A DNA stretch of 64,000 nt from Cheilinus undulatus (GCF_018320785.1 NW_024571682.1:1-64000); one strand, 5' to 3'; positions 1 to 30,384 are shown, numbered from the stretch's first letter. A program made the numbers and translations. Notes: generated from the sequence alone by a model not told the origin.

Positions 1-418
1 CCAGGTACATGAGGAAAATAAAAGAACTCTCCTGGGGGGGCAAGAATTGATTTCTGCATTGAGAAACTCTAACAAAAGGCCATGTTTAGAGCGGTTTATG
101 ACTATGCCAAGTATTTTAAAGTGTAAAAATTGTGACGATTTGTTTCAAAAGAAAAACTAAAGAGGATCCAATTGCAAAGCATAAAAAAGTTTATCTAAAG
201 GGGATATATTATGCAAAAATCCCTTTTTCAGGCGTTTCTAACAAAAATACGTGCCCATAGCCTGTCCACAATCCCCTAAAGTACTCCCCCACCTTCAGAA
301 AATGTGTGCTAAAATAAGCCGTTCTCAGATTTTCCCCTCATGATGTCATGTGGGGAGTTAGCCCCACCCCCAGGTTCAGTTGGCCCCAACTAGGAAGAAA
401 GTTTCGCTCTCCTCTCCT

Positions 419-453
419 GATCCTCCTCTCAGCTGCCAGCTGAGAGGAGGATC
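419..453. repeat. Perfect 16-bp inverted repeat (hairpin)
   Basis: Positions 419-434 and 438-453 are perfect reverse complements separated by the 3-base spacer GCC. The surrounding 340-480 stretch is richer in G+C than the rest of 1-730, where I see no gene. It may be part of an unrecognised MITE. Confidence 0.7.
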
Positions 454-734
454 CTGAGAGGGGCGGAGCCCAACAGCTCAATGACATTTAAAGCCACAGA
501 CACAGAAACGGCTCGTTCTGAGCAGGCCCTGACAACAGAGGGGTTTTTAGACATGCAAAAATCCAATACTGGAGTGTTTTTTCAGAAACAAACTTCACAG
601 GCATGTTTTGGGGACCTCTGAGAACAATATAAACTTGTCTTCAAAAAGTAAACTTCCAAAATACAAAAAGCTCACCTAAATATCACAGAGAAACATTGGG
701 GGCCAAAAGACTTTACGTGAGACACTCAACGGAC

Positions 735-1100
735 TGACAAAGGACACCAAGACTAAATAGACTGGGAGTGATTAGACACAGGGAGACAGGTGTGGCAAAC
801 GAGACACAGGTGAAACAGGTGAGAGCAATCAAAGAGGAGGAAACCAAGGCAGGAAGAAAAGCAGAAATCACACAAGGGAGGAAAACTACAAAATTAAACA
901 GGAAACATGGAACACTTCACAAGACAGCTCCAAAAAAGCACCCAGGGACTGAAAGATGACAAAAGACATTAAACACTAGAAACTAAAACTAACAAGTACT
1001 ACAAAACACAGGAGGATGCAATGACAGACTTCAACCATAGGGAATTAAATACATAAAGAACTCAACGCAAGGAGGGAGACAATGAAATATATTAAAAAAG
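735..1100 (-). repeat. LTR-retrotransposon LTR fragment
   Basis: The reverse complement resembles the middle of the solo LTR at 58798-59642. The clearest match is 765-840 against about 59340-59410, a run of CACCTGTGTCTGATTG-type motifs in the same order. Both LTR termini are missing, so this is a decayed fragment. The open frame across it is not a gene. Confidence 0.6.
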
Positions 1101-1150
1101 GGAATAAATAAAACTCTGAAAAGCTAAATCAAAACTCAAAATCATCACAA

Positions 1151-4100
1151 AAATATAAACATTCTTGATTCTTCAGCTACTTTTGTGTCCCAAAAGTAGT
1201 GAAATATTCAGGCAAAAAAAAATATAAAATAGTTTTTAAATGTCATTTTTTAGCTCATTTAACTTCTGTACTTCTGTACTTCCTCAGCTGATGTCCATCC
1301 AGGCTTTCTCATTGTGATGGGAAATATGTCGTTTTTTAGAGATTCAGACTATTTGGCTCCGCTCAGCAGAGCTGGTTGTTTGGCTCTACTACTTCAGCTT
1401 TTTAAATGTGGATTAAACAATGACAAAAGAGAGGAAAGAAAGCCAGCTCTCAAACGAGAGCTAGCTACAGTGGCTCATATTAAAGAGTCGTAGTAGAACA
1501 GGCTCATTCATGAACAGCTCATTATCCCTCAGTCTCTCACCTCACAGGGTTTATTCTGTTCTTAGTACATCACAGTTTCAATTAACAGCAAGTTTTTAAA
1601 ATATGTTTCAGGAGCTCAGGCAGCCTCTTAGCTCAGTACTAGACTCCTCTAGACTCTTGTCTCCCTTTGTCTGCATAGATCATACTCCATGCTAGGAGGT
1701 TCTGCAGGACTGAGAATTTTTTGTAAAGTTTAGGGATTGTACTTAATGTAGAGGTTTTCAGATGATCACTGCAGCTTAGAGGTCCATTTAGAGCTGTAAA
1801 ATACTAACTTTCTTCCGTTCCTATTCATTCTTTATGGCTTTCCCCCAAATCCTGACCTCCAACAGACACTCAGGATCACCTGACTGCAAACAGATGTTAA
1901 ACTTATTTGCAAAGGTGGGAAATGGAAAAACCTGTTGTGATGAAATTGTGTAGTTTACCTTTTGTATGTACCGTATCAGGACTTGAGAGTACATCCCTGA
2001 GCACATGTATGCTTGTTATGTTTTTAAAGTTTGCCTGATACATATTATTTAAATTAATACTTACAGAAGATATCTAATATTTGTATAATTTCTGTGATTT
2101 AGTTAAGAGAGAGCTATGGATCCAGATTAGCTTGTTGCTTTCAACAGGGTTTGTCATCCCATATCGATAGACTGGTGCTTTTCTGTGCTGCAACAAACAA
2201 ATAAATACAAACAAATCTCTCTATTGCTGCTTGGTCTAATATTATTAATACATTTTATTATTTTTATTTTTATTTTATTACTCTTAATCTTGAGGCTTGA
2301 GTGATCCAGATATGTGATTTCTCTCTGTTTCTCCTCTAGACTGTGTATTTTGACCTTCTTTCATTCTTCAGGTTTTTTGTTGTTGTTTTAAGGTGGAGAG
2401 AAGGAAACATCTTAAAGCACTCAGTGGGTTTCTCTGCTGGTTTCCCTCCCTTTTTTAACTTTTAGTTCTCCCATGAGTCTCTCTGGTGTTCTTCTTGACT
2501 GCTGCATGACCCAGAATTGCTTGTCTATAACAATTAAATATCTTTCTGCTGCCTTGTTTGCTGATCTGGTTTTGTTTTCTCTCTACAGTGTGAACCTCCT
2601 CAGCATAATTTGGGGGTAAATCAAGGTGTTTATAATTAATATTTGAATTTTTAATTGAAAGCCAGAGAGATCAATACAACTGCAAAAGTGTTCCCCCTCT
2701 CTGCATCTGTTTGTCCCCTACTCTGTCCTCCACCCCCACCTCCACCTCCTCTCCCCCTCCTCACCCTTTACGCAGCCCACACACAACCTGGAGCAGCTGC
2801 TGGTGCACCAAGGGTGTGTCACGACCGGCATGAATGGGGGCTGTCCCATTACGGGGATGTCCGGATAGAAGATGGAGGAAGGACAATGAATGAGTAATGA
2901 AGAGATGAGGCTGTGGTTGGAATCCTCAGTGTGTGTAATAAAAGCCTTTAAACACTGGTATGTAATCTCTATTCTGCTTCATATTTCCACAAAGACACTT
3001 ATTTCATAAAGGCTTGAACTGGATTTAAACTAAATATATCAGGAAGGGTCCTGGTTCCATGTTGCACTCATTAAGCCAACTCAGCGTCTTATTAAGAATG
3101 CTGTAGAGCACAGCAGCATTGCGTAACCAGAGCTGTAACCACCAGAAAATACCCCAGTGTGGAGGGGTATATCCCACACACAGGGCAGGATAATGCACCA
3201 CAGCTTGGCCAGTGAATATACAATTATTAGCCAACTCTGTCCTATGAAGGAACAAAACATGGCGTCCCATTTCAGGCATGTAAATGTGGGTAGATGTTCA
3301 TTTTCAGAGAGCAGCAGAAGCAGGAGAGAATCTTCAGCATGAACCACAGATGTGATGAAGAAAGGAGGCCATTCGGTGCACAAATCTGCTCCCTATGAAA
3401 CTCAGCAATCACTGCATTCCTCTCTGACTCTTATCGTTTTCTTTCGTGGACTTCAGAGCTCAAACTCTCTCCTTTTGTGTTAGGAAACGGTTAATTTGCT
3501 CAATATTGTGTGGATGTCCGGATTAACACCCCGCACTCACGCCTTCGCTGCGTTGCTCTTGGTTACACGCCCTAAATCTGCCGTATGGGACCAGCAAACA
3601 GTCAAAACATCAGAAGAAAGCTGCAGAATTTAACCCACTACCTCCCTGTTTGGACCAAACACTGAAAAAAAGGCTAAACGCGGTAATACACAAGTATAAT
3701 TGGATGATAGTATTTACCTTTGCCAAGCCTCGGAGCCGAAAACCAGCAGAGTGGGAGGGAGGGGCTGAGGAAGGATGCTTTCTGGAAATGCTCTGTTTTT
3801 CTCTTTATTTCATTAATGTCGTCCACCCCATCACCCCAACAACACACTTCAGTGGGGCCGCATCGGGAGTAACTGGAGAGTTTCGGTTGATGTCGGGTTT
3901 GTGGACCATTTGGAATCGGCAGCGCTCGGGAAGCTTCGGTAAAACTCGTCAAACCTGGCTCAGAGCCACAGCAGGAGGCTCTGCAGTTTGTTTCAGGACA
4001 TGCACGATTCATCCTGAACGAGGGGGATTTCCTGGCAGTTTGAAGCTGAAAGAGTTGCTCTTTTTGGTTGTTGTTGCTTCTGTCGATTATATTTGAATAT

Positions 4101-4230
4101 TTGCTTTGTTTTTATTTTTAAATTGAGGCTTCAAGTAAACTTTTAGATGTCCTGCACTTTATATTTTTTTCTTATTATTAAACCATGCATAAAAATAATA
4201 AAGCACACTACAGCCTTCTAGGTTTTATTT
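1151..4230. other. Intergenic DNA, no supported gene
   Basis: I find no spliced-gene signature or recognisable protein. About 2710-2765 is a C-rich polypyrimidine run, and 3480-4030 is unusually rich in CpG for this window and could be an unmethylated regulatory island or a distant first exon. The open frames here (148 codons at 3650-4096 and its antisense partner) have no recognisable similarity and look like chance frames in CpG-rich DNA. Confidence 0.5.
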
Positions 4231-4234
4231 TTGT

Positions 4235-4995
4235 GAAGTATGGGTGAGGGAACTGTTACTGAAGGGGTTCAACCTATGAGCTCACGACCCCCAAAATAAA
4301 GGAGCCAGTGACCGAGGACCCCCACTGAACCTGAAGGTGGTTGAACACATCCTAGAATAGTCACGTGGAGACAAGGCCGCCCATTAAAAGGGAAAAATGG
4401 GAGAGCTTTTTGGGACCCCCAAACTGGGGGCCAGCAAAATCATGGTCCATTGTAAAGTTAAGCTGTGTTTTTTTATATTCAACCTGAATAATAACCACTC
4501 TTATCAAAGAAACACATTTTAATTCATGGGTGTAGTAAGTAGTTCTCTTAAAAATATAAATCCTTTTGTTAAAAACAGAATTAAAATATGTTAAAAATAG
4601 CTAAAATGAGTTAATATTGGGGAAAAAATGTTGGGAAAGGTGATCAAATTAGATTTTAAAAGTAGCAGAAATGAGTTAGAAATGCCAAAAATTACATGAA
4701 AGTGGCAAAAGCAACCAGAAAATGGCAAAAATGGGTTAAAGTGGCAAAAATGGGCGTATAAAATGGTAAAAAGGGATTCAGAAGTGGCTGAAATGGTGTT
4801 AAAGGTGCAAAAATAGGTGGAAATTTGGTGAAATGGGATGAAAATTGATGTAAACTGGCAAAAAAGGGTTAGGCAATTTGGTGTAAAGTGGCAACAGTGT
4901 TATTCAAAAATGTTCTTAGTTAGGGAACTGGAGACCCCCTGTCAGTGTCTCGTGACCCCCAATGGGGTCCCGACCCCAACGTTGAGAACCACTGG
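4235..4995 (+). repeat. Interspersed repeat with internal TGGCAAAAATGGG array, copy A
   Basis: This is one of four copies in the window (others about 22330-22900 minus, 54110-57470 plus, 61365-62355 plus). The order is shared: a segment with CAGCAAAATCATGGTCC, a segment with AACCACTCTTATCAAAG, then a degenerate array of about 18-24 bp units reading AAAGTGGCAAAAATGGG, then an end in GACCCC..TTGAGAACCACT. That end resembles hAT-type non-autonomous elements that begin CAGTGGTTCTCAA. Confidence 0.7.
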
Positions 4996-6072
4996 GTTAC
5001 TGGCTCCTGTTGGCACAAAATCTCTGCAGGACAAGAAGAAATTGTTATGGCCTGGAAACTTATCATGTCCAGCTTGTTCTCTGTATTTTGAACTCATATT
5101 CATTTAAATGTAAATAAAGTGAATGGGCATCAAATGACATTTATGCCTCACCTCATGTGAATATTTGCACTGATTAATCTACTTACCGTACCAATTACTA
5201 ATTTAATTTTTATTTAATTTAACCTATTAACCATACTCAAATGCTGTAAGAAGTTTCTCTGTGGTAAAATGCCTCGCCTTATACACCTCTGCTCTAATCA
5301 ACTATCTTAAATTATCTACCTCATATAAATCTCCCCACATCCCCTCATGCTTTATACTTCTGATCATGTCTAGTCAGCATTACTGCACCCTTTGCACATC
5401 TTGCAACCATACTGTCTATGCACACTGATTTGTACCTACAAGGGCTTGTACACATTTAAATCTACATTTCTTTAACTTTTTTCAGTTTATTTATATTTTG
5501 TATTTGATTCTTAATTCATTTATTCTGACTGAAATGCTGCTCTTTCCTTGTAATATCTAGTAAAGATGTTTTATTCATCTTTTATTGAGTCCATTTGAAC
5601 TTTTTCAATGATGTTGCTATGGTGATGTCAGCGTGGTTAACAAAGACGGGCTAGGATAAACTGTTAAACTTTGCAAAAAGATTGGTGTCATTGACTTGAA
5701 TGATCTTGGCTGCATTTTTTCAGGTGAAGGCCTCAGAAGGCAAAGGCCATCCAGGGAGACCCTCAGCACCCTCTGCATGGAGAGTTAACAGTGCTGCTGT
5801 CCATGGTCCTGAATATTTTCTTCATTTTTCTGCTGACGCTGTCCAAGGTCCTGATTCTTAGTCCAAACTAGAAGTGCTGTTTTTCCGTTTAAAATAATTG
5901 TGAGACATTACGTTATGGTCTTGGGTTATGGTTTGCCAAGTGATTGATATACAGTCAGGTTATCTTATTTTAAATACACAGACAGACGGATCATTAACGA
6001 GAATAATTTTGTTTCGGTGCCAACGTATCACAGAAACCTGAGAACCTCTTGACAACTAAAATGTGCTCTGAA
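4996..6072. other. Intergenic DNA, nothing recognised
   Basis: AT-rich DNA without a credible coding exon or an element whose ends I can define. Confidence 0.5.
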
Positions 6073-6575
6073 CAGGGCTATCAAGATTCACCGAGCTAAT
6101 CGTAATTAATCAAGGTCCTCGATTAGTGCTCTAATTTTTTTGATCGCAATTAATCCCATGGTTAACAGGCTGTTTCAATGCCCACTATGGTTAAGCCATG
6201 TCAGTTTCTCCCTGCAGCCTCAATGTAAAATAAGTCAGAAGACCGCTCAGTGGACAAGTAAACAGTCATCTTGACCATGTGTTATCAAACATTTACTCTT
6301 TTCTGTCTCCTAAAACCCTTTAAATCCATAACATGTTCCCTTTTCATGGTTGAGTTCATGCCATAATCTTCTGTCTACCTTTAAAAAGCATTTCTTTATT
6401 CAAAAAAGAAGTCAGGTACTTTAAAGACAGCTGGTGAATCCAAAATGACACAAAAAGAGTTAAAAAGGCAAATTGGTGGAATTATTATTGATTAAAAGAG
6501 TGTGATTAACCACAATTAACTATAGAAATTCTGAGATTAATCACAATCAAAAATTTTAATAGTTGGACAGCCCTA
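6073..6575. repeat. hAT-type non-autonomous element (CAGGGCTATC ends)
   Basis: The left end reads CAGGGCTATCAA and the right end, reverse complemented, TAGGGCTGTCCAA. Both sub-terminal regions are rich in AATTAATC/GATTAATC motifs. A related copy lies near 20693-21225. No convincing 8-bp target duplication remains. Confidence 0.55.
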
Positions 6576-6937
6576 GTTATCCATATTAAATGTTTTATAT
6601 TTAAAATGTGTTATTATTTTTCTGCTAGCTGTTAGCATCAGAAACAAAGCTGTCACAGGCAGCTTTCCCTGATTAAACTTCAAGCACCAGCTACAAACTA
6701 ACTCATTAAATCATATTGATTCATATAGATTTTGACAAACAGATCAATCAGGTAGTCAGAGTAAGTTTCATGCAGCTCTTCATCATCCTCAAACCCAGAC
6801 CAAGTTTCTGTACTTCTGACCTGAAAACTCATCCTGCCTTGATTACTGTAACTCACTGTGATTTTGTATCAGACAGTCCCGTCTATTCTGGCTTCAACTC
6901 ATCAGAAATAATTCTGATGAGTTTGTGGCAGCTACAC

Positions 6938-8470
6938 ATCTCAAAAAAGTAGGGACGGGGCCATGTTAATCACTGTGTAGCGGCCCCTCTTCCTCTAACA
7001 ACAGTCTGTATGTCTGGGAGGTGAGGAGACCAGTTCAGCACGTAAACTCTTCTGCAGTGAAGCCATTGTTGTGCTGGTACTTATTTTAAAATAATACTAA
7101 AAAAGATCTTTTGATAAGTGAAGGTTTATTGTGGTTTCTGAACTGCGCAGCACATGACCCCCATCTCAGTCAGAACAATGTGTTTAATACAGAGTTAAAA
7201 GTTCCTGTCTTGGCTGACTCCTAATCCAATCACAACAGTTCCTCAGCAAATCACAGCAGTCAAAGTTACCCATCATGAACATGAACGTCACAGTTAAAAT
7301 ATCACATGAACATCTGGCATTCTTCCCTGAACCTTAACTGCTGAAGTTGGAAAAGCAATTCCATTAATCTAACTTTCATTGGAACTGGCTGCTCTCAATG
7401 TTTTCTTAACAATTCCTTGAAAAGGACATCTGTGTGTGTGTGTGTGTGTGGGGTCACAGATGTGTGTAAGTCTTTAAAATGTGCTTCTTGTCAGTTTGGG
7501 TGCTCGTCTCCTCTGACCTCATGGGAGCACATGTTGCTCTAAAACCTCTGTCTACTTTCAGCATTGATAGAGCTTTTCCAGATGTTGTAAGCTTCCCACA
7601 ACATAGATACCAATGCAACCTCATACCGTTAGAGATGCAGACTTTTGAACTGAACAGTTTTCCACTTTGCCTCAGTCATTTTAAAAAATAGCTTTAAAAC
7701 AGCTTTTGCCCAGAGAAGAGGCTTTAACTTGCTTTTGTGGATGGCATGGTGATCTGTGTTGATAGACAGGGATTCCTGGAGGTGTTCCTGAGCCCATGCA
7801 GTGATTTCAAGGACATAATCATCCTGTTTTTAAAGCAGTGCTGCCTGAGGGCCTGAAGATCACCGGCATCCAGTATTGATCTTGTCCCTTGCACACAGAG
7901 CTTTCTCCAGACTCTCTAAATCTTTTGATGATATTTTCTACTGTAGATTCAGGGATATTTAAATTCTTTGCAATTTTACATTGAGGAAGAAAGATTCTTG
8001 TGGAGCGGAAGTTTTTTGCAGATTGGTGAACTGTGCTTCTGAGCGACTCAGTCATGCTACTGACCTGTCGCCAATTAACCTAAGAAGTTGTAAAATGCTC
8101 CTCCATATGTTACTTACTTTTTTGTCCCTGTTTTTTTTAGATGTGTTGCTGCCATCCAATTCAAAATGAGCAAGTCACTAGCCTCAAAGTATAATTGCCT
8201 AACTCTGCTTATGTTAAGGTTTTCAGAAAAATAAGCAGCATTAGAAGAGTGCAGTTAGGCAGAAGTCACAATTTCCCCCAAAATTGACTGAAGCAATTCA
8301 GCTATGAGGCTAAATAAGTGTTTTTCATGAAATGGTAAAATGTCTGTCTCCTTTTTACCTCATTTGTTTATGTTCTATTATGAATAAAGTATGGGTTGTT
8401 TATAAAACAATATATTTTGTTTTCTTTACATTTGACATAGTGCCCCAAGTTTTTTGGAACCAGAGTTGTA
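6938..8470 (-). mobile_element. Decayed Tc1-like transposon
   Basis: Both ends carry the CCCAA-CTTTTTTG-type motif of a common fish Tc1-like family (6940-6955 and about 8443-8470). The minus strand at 7819-8055 encodes a helix-turn-helix segment typical of the Tc1 transposase N-terminus (IPESTVENIIKRFRESGE). Traces of the middle of the transposase lie at about 7490-7730. About 7085-7480 does not match the family pattern and is either a later insertion or too decayed to recognise. The reading frame is broken, so this is a dead copy. Confidence 0.75.
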
Positions 8471-9141
8471 ATTTTGTCTAATTTTTACACCATAAAGCTT
8501 TTTGGGTCTACGGTTCAAAATTCATTAGATTTGAAATAATATAGACTGAAGATGGGACAGAAAACTCCGACTGCGCCAAGCTTTCCTTTGAAGAAATAAG
8601 ATTTTCAACCTAAACAAAGTTTTCCTAGTTAAAAATGACAAAGCCAGTAAGTAAATAGTCTAAATGAATACATTTTGGTCTTGACAATAACATCTGCATT
8701 TTTGTGTTGTTAGCATTAAAATTTCTATACTGACTGAGAGCTTGAACAAAGTTTTAATCACATTTAAACTTCATCAATAACAACAAATACCAGTATTTTT
8801 TTCCTACAAATGCCTTTTATTTTGCACAAATGTTTCAGTCACTGGAGTTTATTTGTTTGATGGGAATCCAAAAAAAGGTACAAAATTTAAAGCTCTTAAA
8901 AACACACAGACACAGAGAGAACACGGCTTAAAATTACATAATTTAATTCAAATTCAAAATGTAGTGGCTCAGAGTGTAAACATTCACCAGAATGTAAACA
9001 TGTGCACTTTTTCACAGGCTAAAAAACATCTTTATTGATTAAATATTCATTCATAAAAGTTTAATGTCAAATAAATACAAGTAGAGTTTAGCTTCTCCCA
9101 TGAAATGTGTAGATGCAGAAAACACTGAAAACTCTCCAGGG

Positions 9142-9852
9142 CAGGGGTGTCAAACTCAAGGCCCGGGGGCCAAATCCAGCCCACAAGATTACATTATATT
9201 TCTGTTAAAACTGGTCCATTATTACGAGGTGTGCAGATTTCCTCAAGTATAAAAACGTAAACTTATCCTTGATTATTTAAGATATCCTTGTTAAGTCACA
9301 TAATCTGAAAAAGTAAGGAGTAAAAATAATCGGATAAAAAGTCAAGAATATGGAAAAAGAACTTTATTTGTGTTTTAATTTCAAATTTTTAGTTTTGCAT
9401 CCAACATTAAGGACTAAAACTTTGGATTTTGACTTTTATTTCATACTTTGAGCATTTTAACTCATAATTTTGGCTTATTATATAATATTTTGAACTTTTA
9501 GATTGATTATTTTAAAATTTTGTCATTTTGATGTTTTTTTTAATTTAATTTAATCTCAAATTTTCAACTCCTAACTTTGACTTCATAATCCCACAGTTTG
9601 ACCTTTAAGACACTCCAAATTTTAAATTATTAGTCCATAAAGGTCACGTTTTGACCTTTATGGACTAATAAATTTACTTTTCTCAGATTTTGAGCCTTTA
9701 AACTCATATTTTGATTTTTTTTTTAAATTTCAAAATCATTTACTATTTATGCTAAGTTTTTATTTTTGGTTAAAAGGTTGACCCTGGTAGTCCCTCAGGT
9801 TAGACCTGAATCCAGAATCTGATCCCTGCTGTGATTGAGTTTGACACCCCTG
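9142..9852. mobile_element. hAT-type MITE with target duplication
   Basis: The terminal inverted repeats are CAGGGGTGTCAAACTCA at 9142 and its complement ending at 9852. The flanking 8-mers 9134-9141 (CTCCAGGG) and 9853-9860 (CTCTAGGG) match at 7 of 8 positions, the 8-bp duplication expected of hAT elements. The interior is AT-rich with no coding potential. A larger relative lies at 35778-37515. Confidence 0.85.
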
Positions 9853-9860
9853 CTCTAGGG

Positions 9861-11145
9861 ATCAAATAAATTTTAGTACTTTTCAAGCTTCTCAGATCTA
9901 ACAGGTGAGTTTGCTATTTTACCTGGATCATATGTGCTTTGTTAGTTCTGGTCCCATTCATCATAATATTAATACTTAAGTTTAAAGATGTTTAAGCATG
10001 TCAGACTGGTAAATCTGAAATATCTCCTATCAAACAGTCAGGATTAAAAACAGATGAAGCCAGCGCTAACATGCTCCCTGATCTGACCTTTGCTCTGCAG
10101 TGAGACCCTCCTCATGACGTTGGCTGGCGTCTGAGTTATCCTACCACTGCTATTAAACGTGAAATTATTTTACAAAGGTTTCTCACAGACTTAATGAGAC
10201 GGATATTTGTTCAGCAGTTTCAAGCAAGACAAATAAAGCTTCATTTAATTAACTTTTATTGAAGTAAATGATGGCAGATTGAGGATGAGTTATACGAAGT
10301 TGTGCTTGATTGGTGCTTTTAGCTTGGTAGTGTTTTTTAGTGTATACTAGAATGTTAAAAAAAAGCTTTTTCCAGTAAAAGTGATGTCTTTTACTGGGAT
10401 ATTGTTCATGATCTCTATATTTAAACCTCAGTAGGGATCAAGTACTGACAGATCTCCAACCTAAACACTATCAAAATTCACATTTATCACCAACAGAAAA
10501 AAAAAACAAGAGAAATAAACACTGATAAAAATGATTAACAACTATAATGGCTTGATTTTACACTTCTAAAACTTACCTCTGATGTAACACTGTTAGTTTC
10601 TGTACTAATGCTAGGTCACAGTAGAATTACTGGTTATCTTACACTGATTTGATCCTTGTTGAAGTGCTTTAATAATACTGGAATAAATTGTGAAAGTACA
10701 TACCTCTGATTTCTCACTGCATATATTCAGATGGATGTATTGTTTCTAATGCAAAAGTTGATGTCATGTTGATTAGATTTGGCAAAAAATCTTAAAAGAT
10801 TGCTCATTACTTTACTGTAAAAACATGAAAATATTAGGTGATGAAAATAAAGGTAAATTTGTGTGTCTGGTTTGAGAATTTTCTACAGTTTCAGCGGTTT
10901 GCTTTGCTGTTTGGTATCAAAATTAACATAAAACCATGGCACTTTAATTTGGTTTTCTTATTCTGTTTCACTTTCTACTTTTCTTTCTCCGCTCACATTC
11001 AACTTTCACTTTCATTTCTTCTTCACAATTTCTTTCTTCAACTTCCTGTCCTCCTTCATTTTACGAGATTTTCTCTTTTTTTGAGTTTTTTAATTCTTTT
11101 TGGTTAATAACTTCTGCAGCCTGTATTGCAGAACTTGTGACTTCC
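9861..11145 (-). other. 3' flank and probable 3' UTR of beta-tubulin
   Basis: This AT-rich stretch follows the tubulin stop codon on the minus strand. A minus-strand AATAAA lies at 10255-10260, about 890 bases past the stop. It is a candidate poly(A) signal, not a demonstrated one. No other gene is seen. Confidence 0.4.
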
Positions 11146-28410
<17,265 letters not shown>

Positions 28411-28760
28411 GGTGGATGATTTTTAGTGATAATGTGAAGTTTGGAGGAAATAATGCAGAGCGATTGACCTACAGTCTGAACACAGACAGAAGTGCCTGAA
28501 TGAGGAGAGAACGGGCTGCTCTGAATCTTACAGATGGGGCAGAAGTTTAGGGACGCGGCCATCATACCGTAGACGCTTATGATTGGCTGTCATCGCTGTC
28601 ACTCCGCTGCTGATTGGCTAAAGGGACAGATTTCTTCCGCTTCAACAGGGGTTTCCTGGGCTCAAAGGCAAGGGCCGGAAGAAGAGAGGGAGTGCCTGGC
28701 TTGTCATCGCTGCCTCGTTGGAGCTTCACAAATCTCGGTGAAACAGTACTGAACATCAAC
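28411..28760 (-). promoter_or_regulatory. Beta-tubulin 5' UTR and promoter with two CCAAT boxes
   Basis: Reading on the minus strand, AGCCAATC occurs at 28581-28588 and again at 28612-28619, 31 bases apart, about 170-210 bases upstream of the ATG. The region contains CpGs and no TATA box close to the start. Paired CCAAT boxes (NF-Y sites) without TATA suit a broadly expressed gene. Confidence 0.6.
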
Positions 28761-28949
28761 TAGTGGACAGAGAGGACTTTACATTTACTTTAAAGAAATA
28801 TAAACGAAAATTTAGATAAGTCGACGTTTCATTATTCTTTATTCAACTATTTTAACTATTTCAACATTTCTGCAGAAAGTTTAAAAAATGTGGAAAAAAT
28901 ACAATGAGCTTCTAAAAAATAGAATAAAATTTTTTTTTTGGAGAAAAAA

Positions 28950-29187
28950 TAATAAAACTTGCATATTTACCATCTCATCCCAAATATTTGAAGACCTTTG
29001 CTTTTTCTTCATAATTATGGGTTACAGCTGAAAAATACCAAAATACACTTTTGTCCAAAATATTAGAGTATTACAAAACATGTTAATTTATGCACTCATT
29101 AGGTGGCTGACGCTCCTTTAGCAGGAATTACTGCAACAATGCAACATGTCATAGCTACAGGTAATCAGGCACTGCTGAGGTACAGGT
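28950..29187 (-). mobile_element. Tc1-like fragment, minus orientation
   Basis: Contains the sub-terminal region of a fish Tc1 family (TTACAGCTGAAAA..CC, then ATTACTGCAACAATGCAAC and GGCACTGCTGAGGT). It stops abruptly where a copy of the same family in the opposite orientation starts. Confidence 0.6.
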
Positions 29188-30115
29188 GCATCTCAATAAA
29201 TCAGATTATTATCGAAAAGTTGATTTATTTCAGCAATTCAGTTCAGAAAGTGAAACTCATGTAGATTCATTACACACAGACTGATATATTTCTAGAGTTT
29301 ATTTCTTTTAATTTTGATGATTATGGCTCACAGCTAATGAAAACCCAAACTTCAGTATCTTTTAAGCACATTAGTGGAAAGAAATTTGTGGTTAAAAAAA
29401 GCTGTCCAAACAACAGGGTTAACCGCAGTCTCGAGGGGATTGGGAAAGCCACCACACGCAGACAGATCCAGGACATGGACTACAACATTCCTTGTGTGAA
29501 GCCACTCTTGAACCAGAGACAACGTCAGAGACGTCTTACCTGGGCTAAGGACAAAAAGGACTGGACTGTTGCTTGGTGGTCTAAAGTCTTCTTTTCAGGT
29601 GAAAGTAAATTTTGCATTTCATTTGGAAACCAAGGTCCCAGAGCCTTCAGGAAGAGTGGAGAGGTACAGAATCCACGTTGCTTGAGGTCCAGTGTGAAGT
29701 TTCCACAGTCAGTGAGGATTTGGAGCACCGTGTCATCTGCTGGTGTTGGTCCACTGTGTATCAGGTCCAAGGTCAGCGCAGCCATTCAGGCAGAAGTTTT
29801 AGGGCACTTTAATTCTGCTGACCAGCTTTATGAAGATGCCAATTTCATTTTCTAGCAGGACTTAGCACCTTCCCTTACTGCCAAAGTACCAAAACCTGGT
29901 TTAAGAACCTTGGCATCCCTTTGCTTGACAGGCCAGCAAACTGGCCTGACCTGAACCCCTTTAGAGAACCTATGTGGTATTGTGAAGAGGAATATGCGGC
30001 AAAAACGCAGAAGAGCTGAAGGCCACTATCAGAAGAACGCTGTCAGACGCTGGTGTCAGGCATGCATCTCGTTTGCAGCAGACCATAGAAGCAAAAGGTT
30101 GCTCTACTAAGTACG
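29188..30115 (+). pseudogene. Broken Tc1-like transposase
   Basis: Starts at the terminus GGTGCATCTCAATAAAT. Positions 29337-29855 encode a recognisable Tc1 DDE transposase core (LTWAKDKKDWTVAWWSKV, SKFCISFGNQGPR, SSAGVGPLC). The first catalytic aspartate of the usual SDES motif is replaced by glycine (codon 29598-29600), the frame ends in a stop at the FIFQQD position, and a frameshift lies near 29962 in the DLNP..EN region that holds the third acidic residue. It cannot be active. Confidence 0.85.
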
Positions 30116-30384
30116 TACTAGCTTTGGTCATAGATTTGATTCTGTAAAAAAACATCCTGACTTGTCTTTTCTTTTTTCAGGTGCTCCTCACAGAAATCAC
30201 CTCCAAAAATGCCTCACTATTGAATTAGGTACTATTTCTGTATTTACTGGTAAGGGAAACTTGTCCAGATGCCACTGCGCCATCTGCTCTACTGGCTTCT
30301 TTTTATGTGAAATGTCAAATTGTATGCAAGTTATCTATGTTTAAATTACATATTTGCACATACAAAAAAGAACTACTGTGTGCT

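Noticed and set aside
2655-2897. Proline-rich 80-codon frame
   Set aside because: The proline run is translation of a C-rich simple stretch; nothing else supports a gene.
3650-4096. 148-codon plus-strand open frame in CpG-rich DNA
   Set aside because: No recognisable domain or splice context; an antisense frame is equally open, so it is probably chance.
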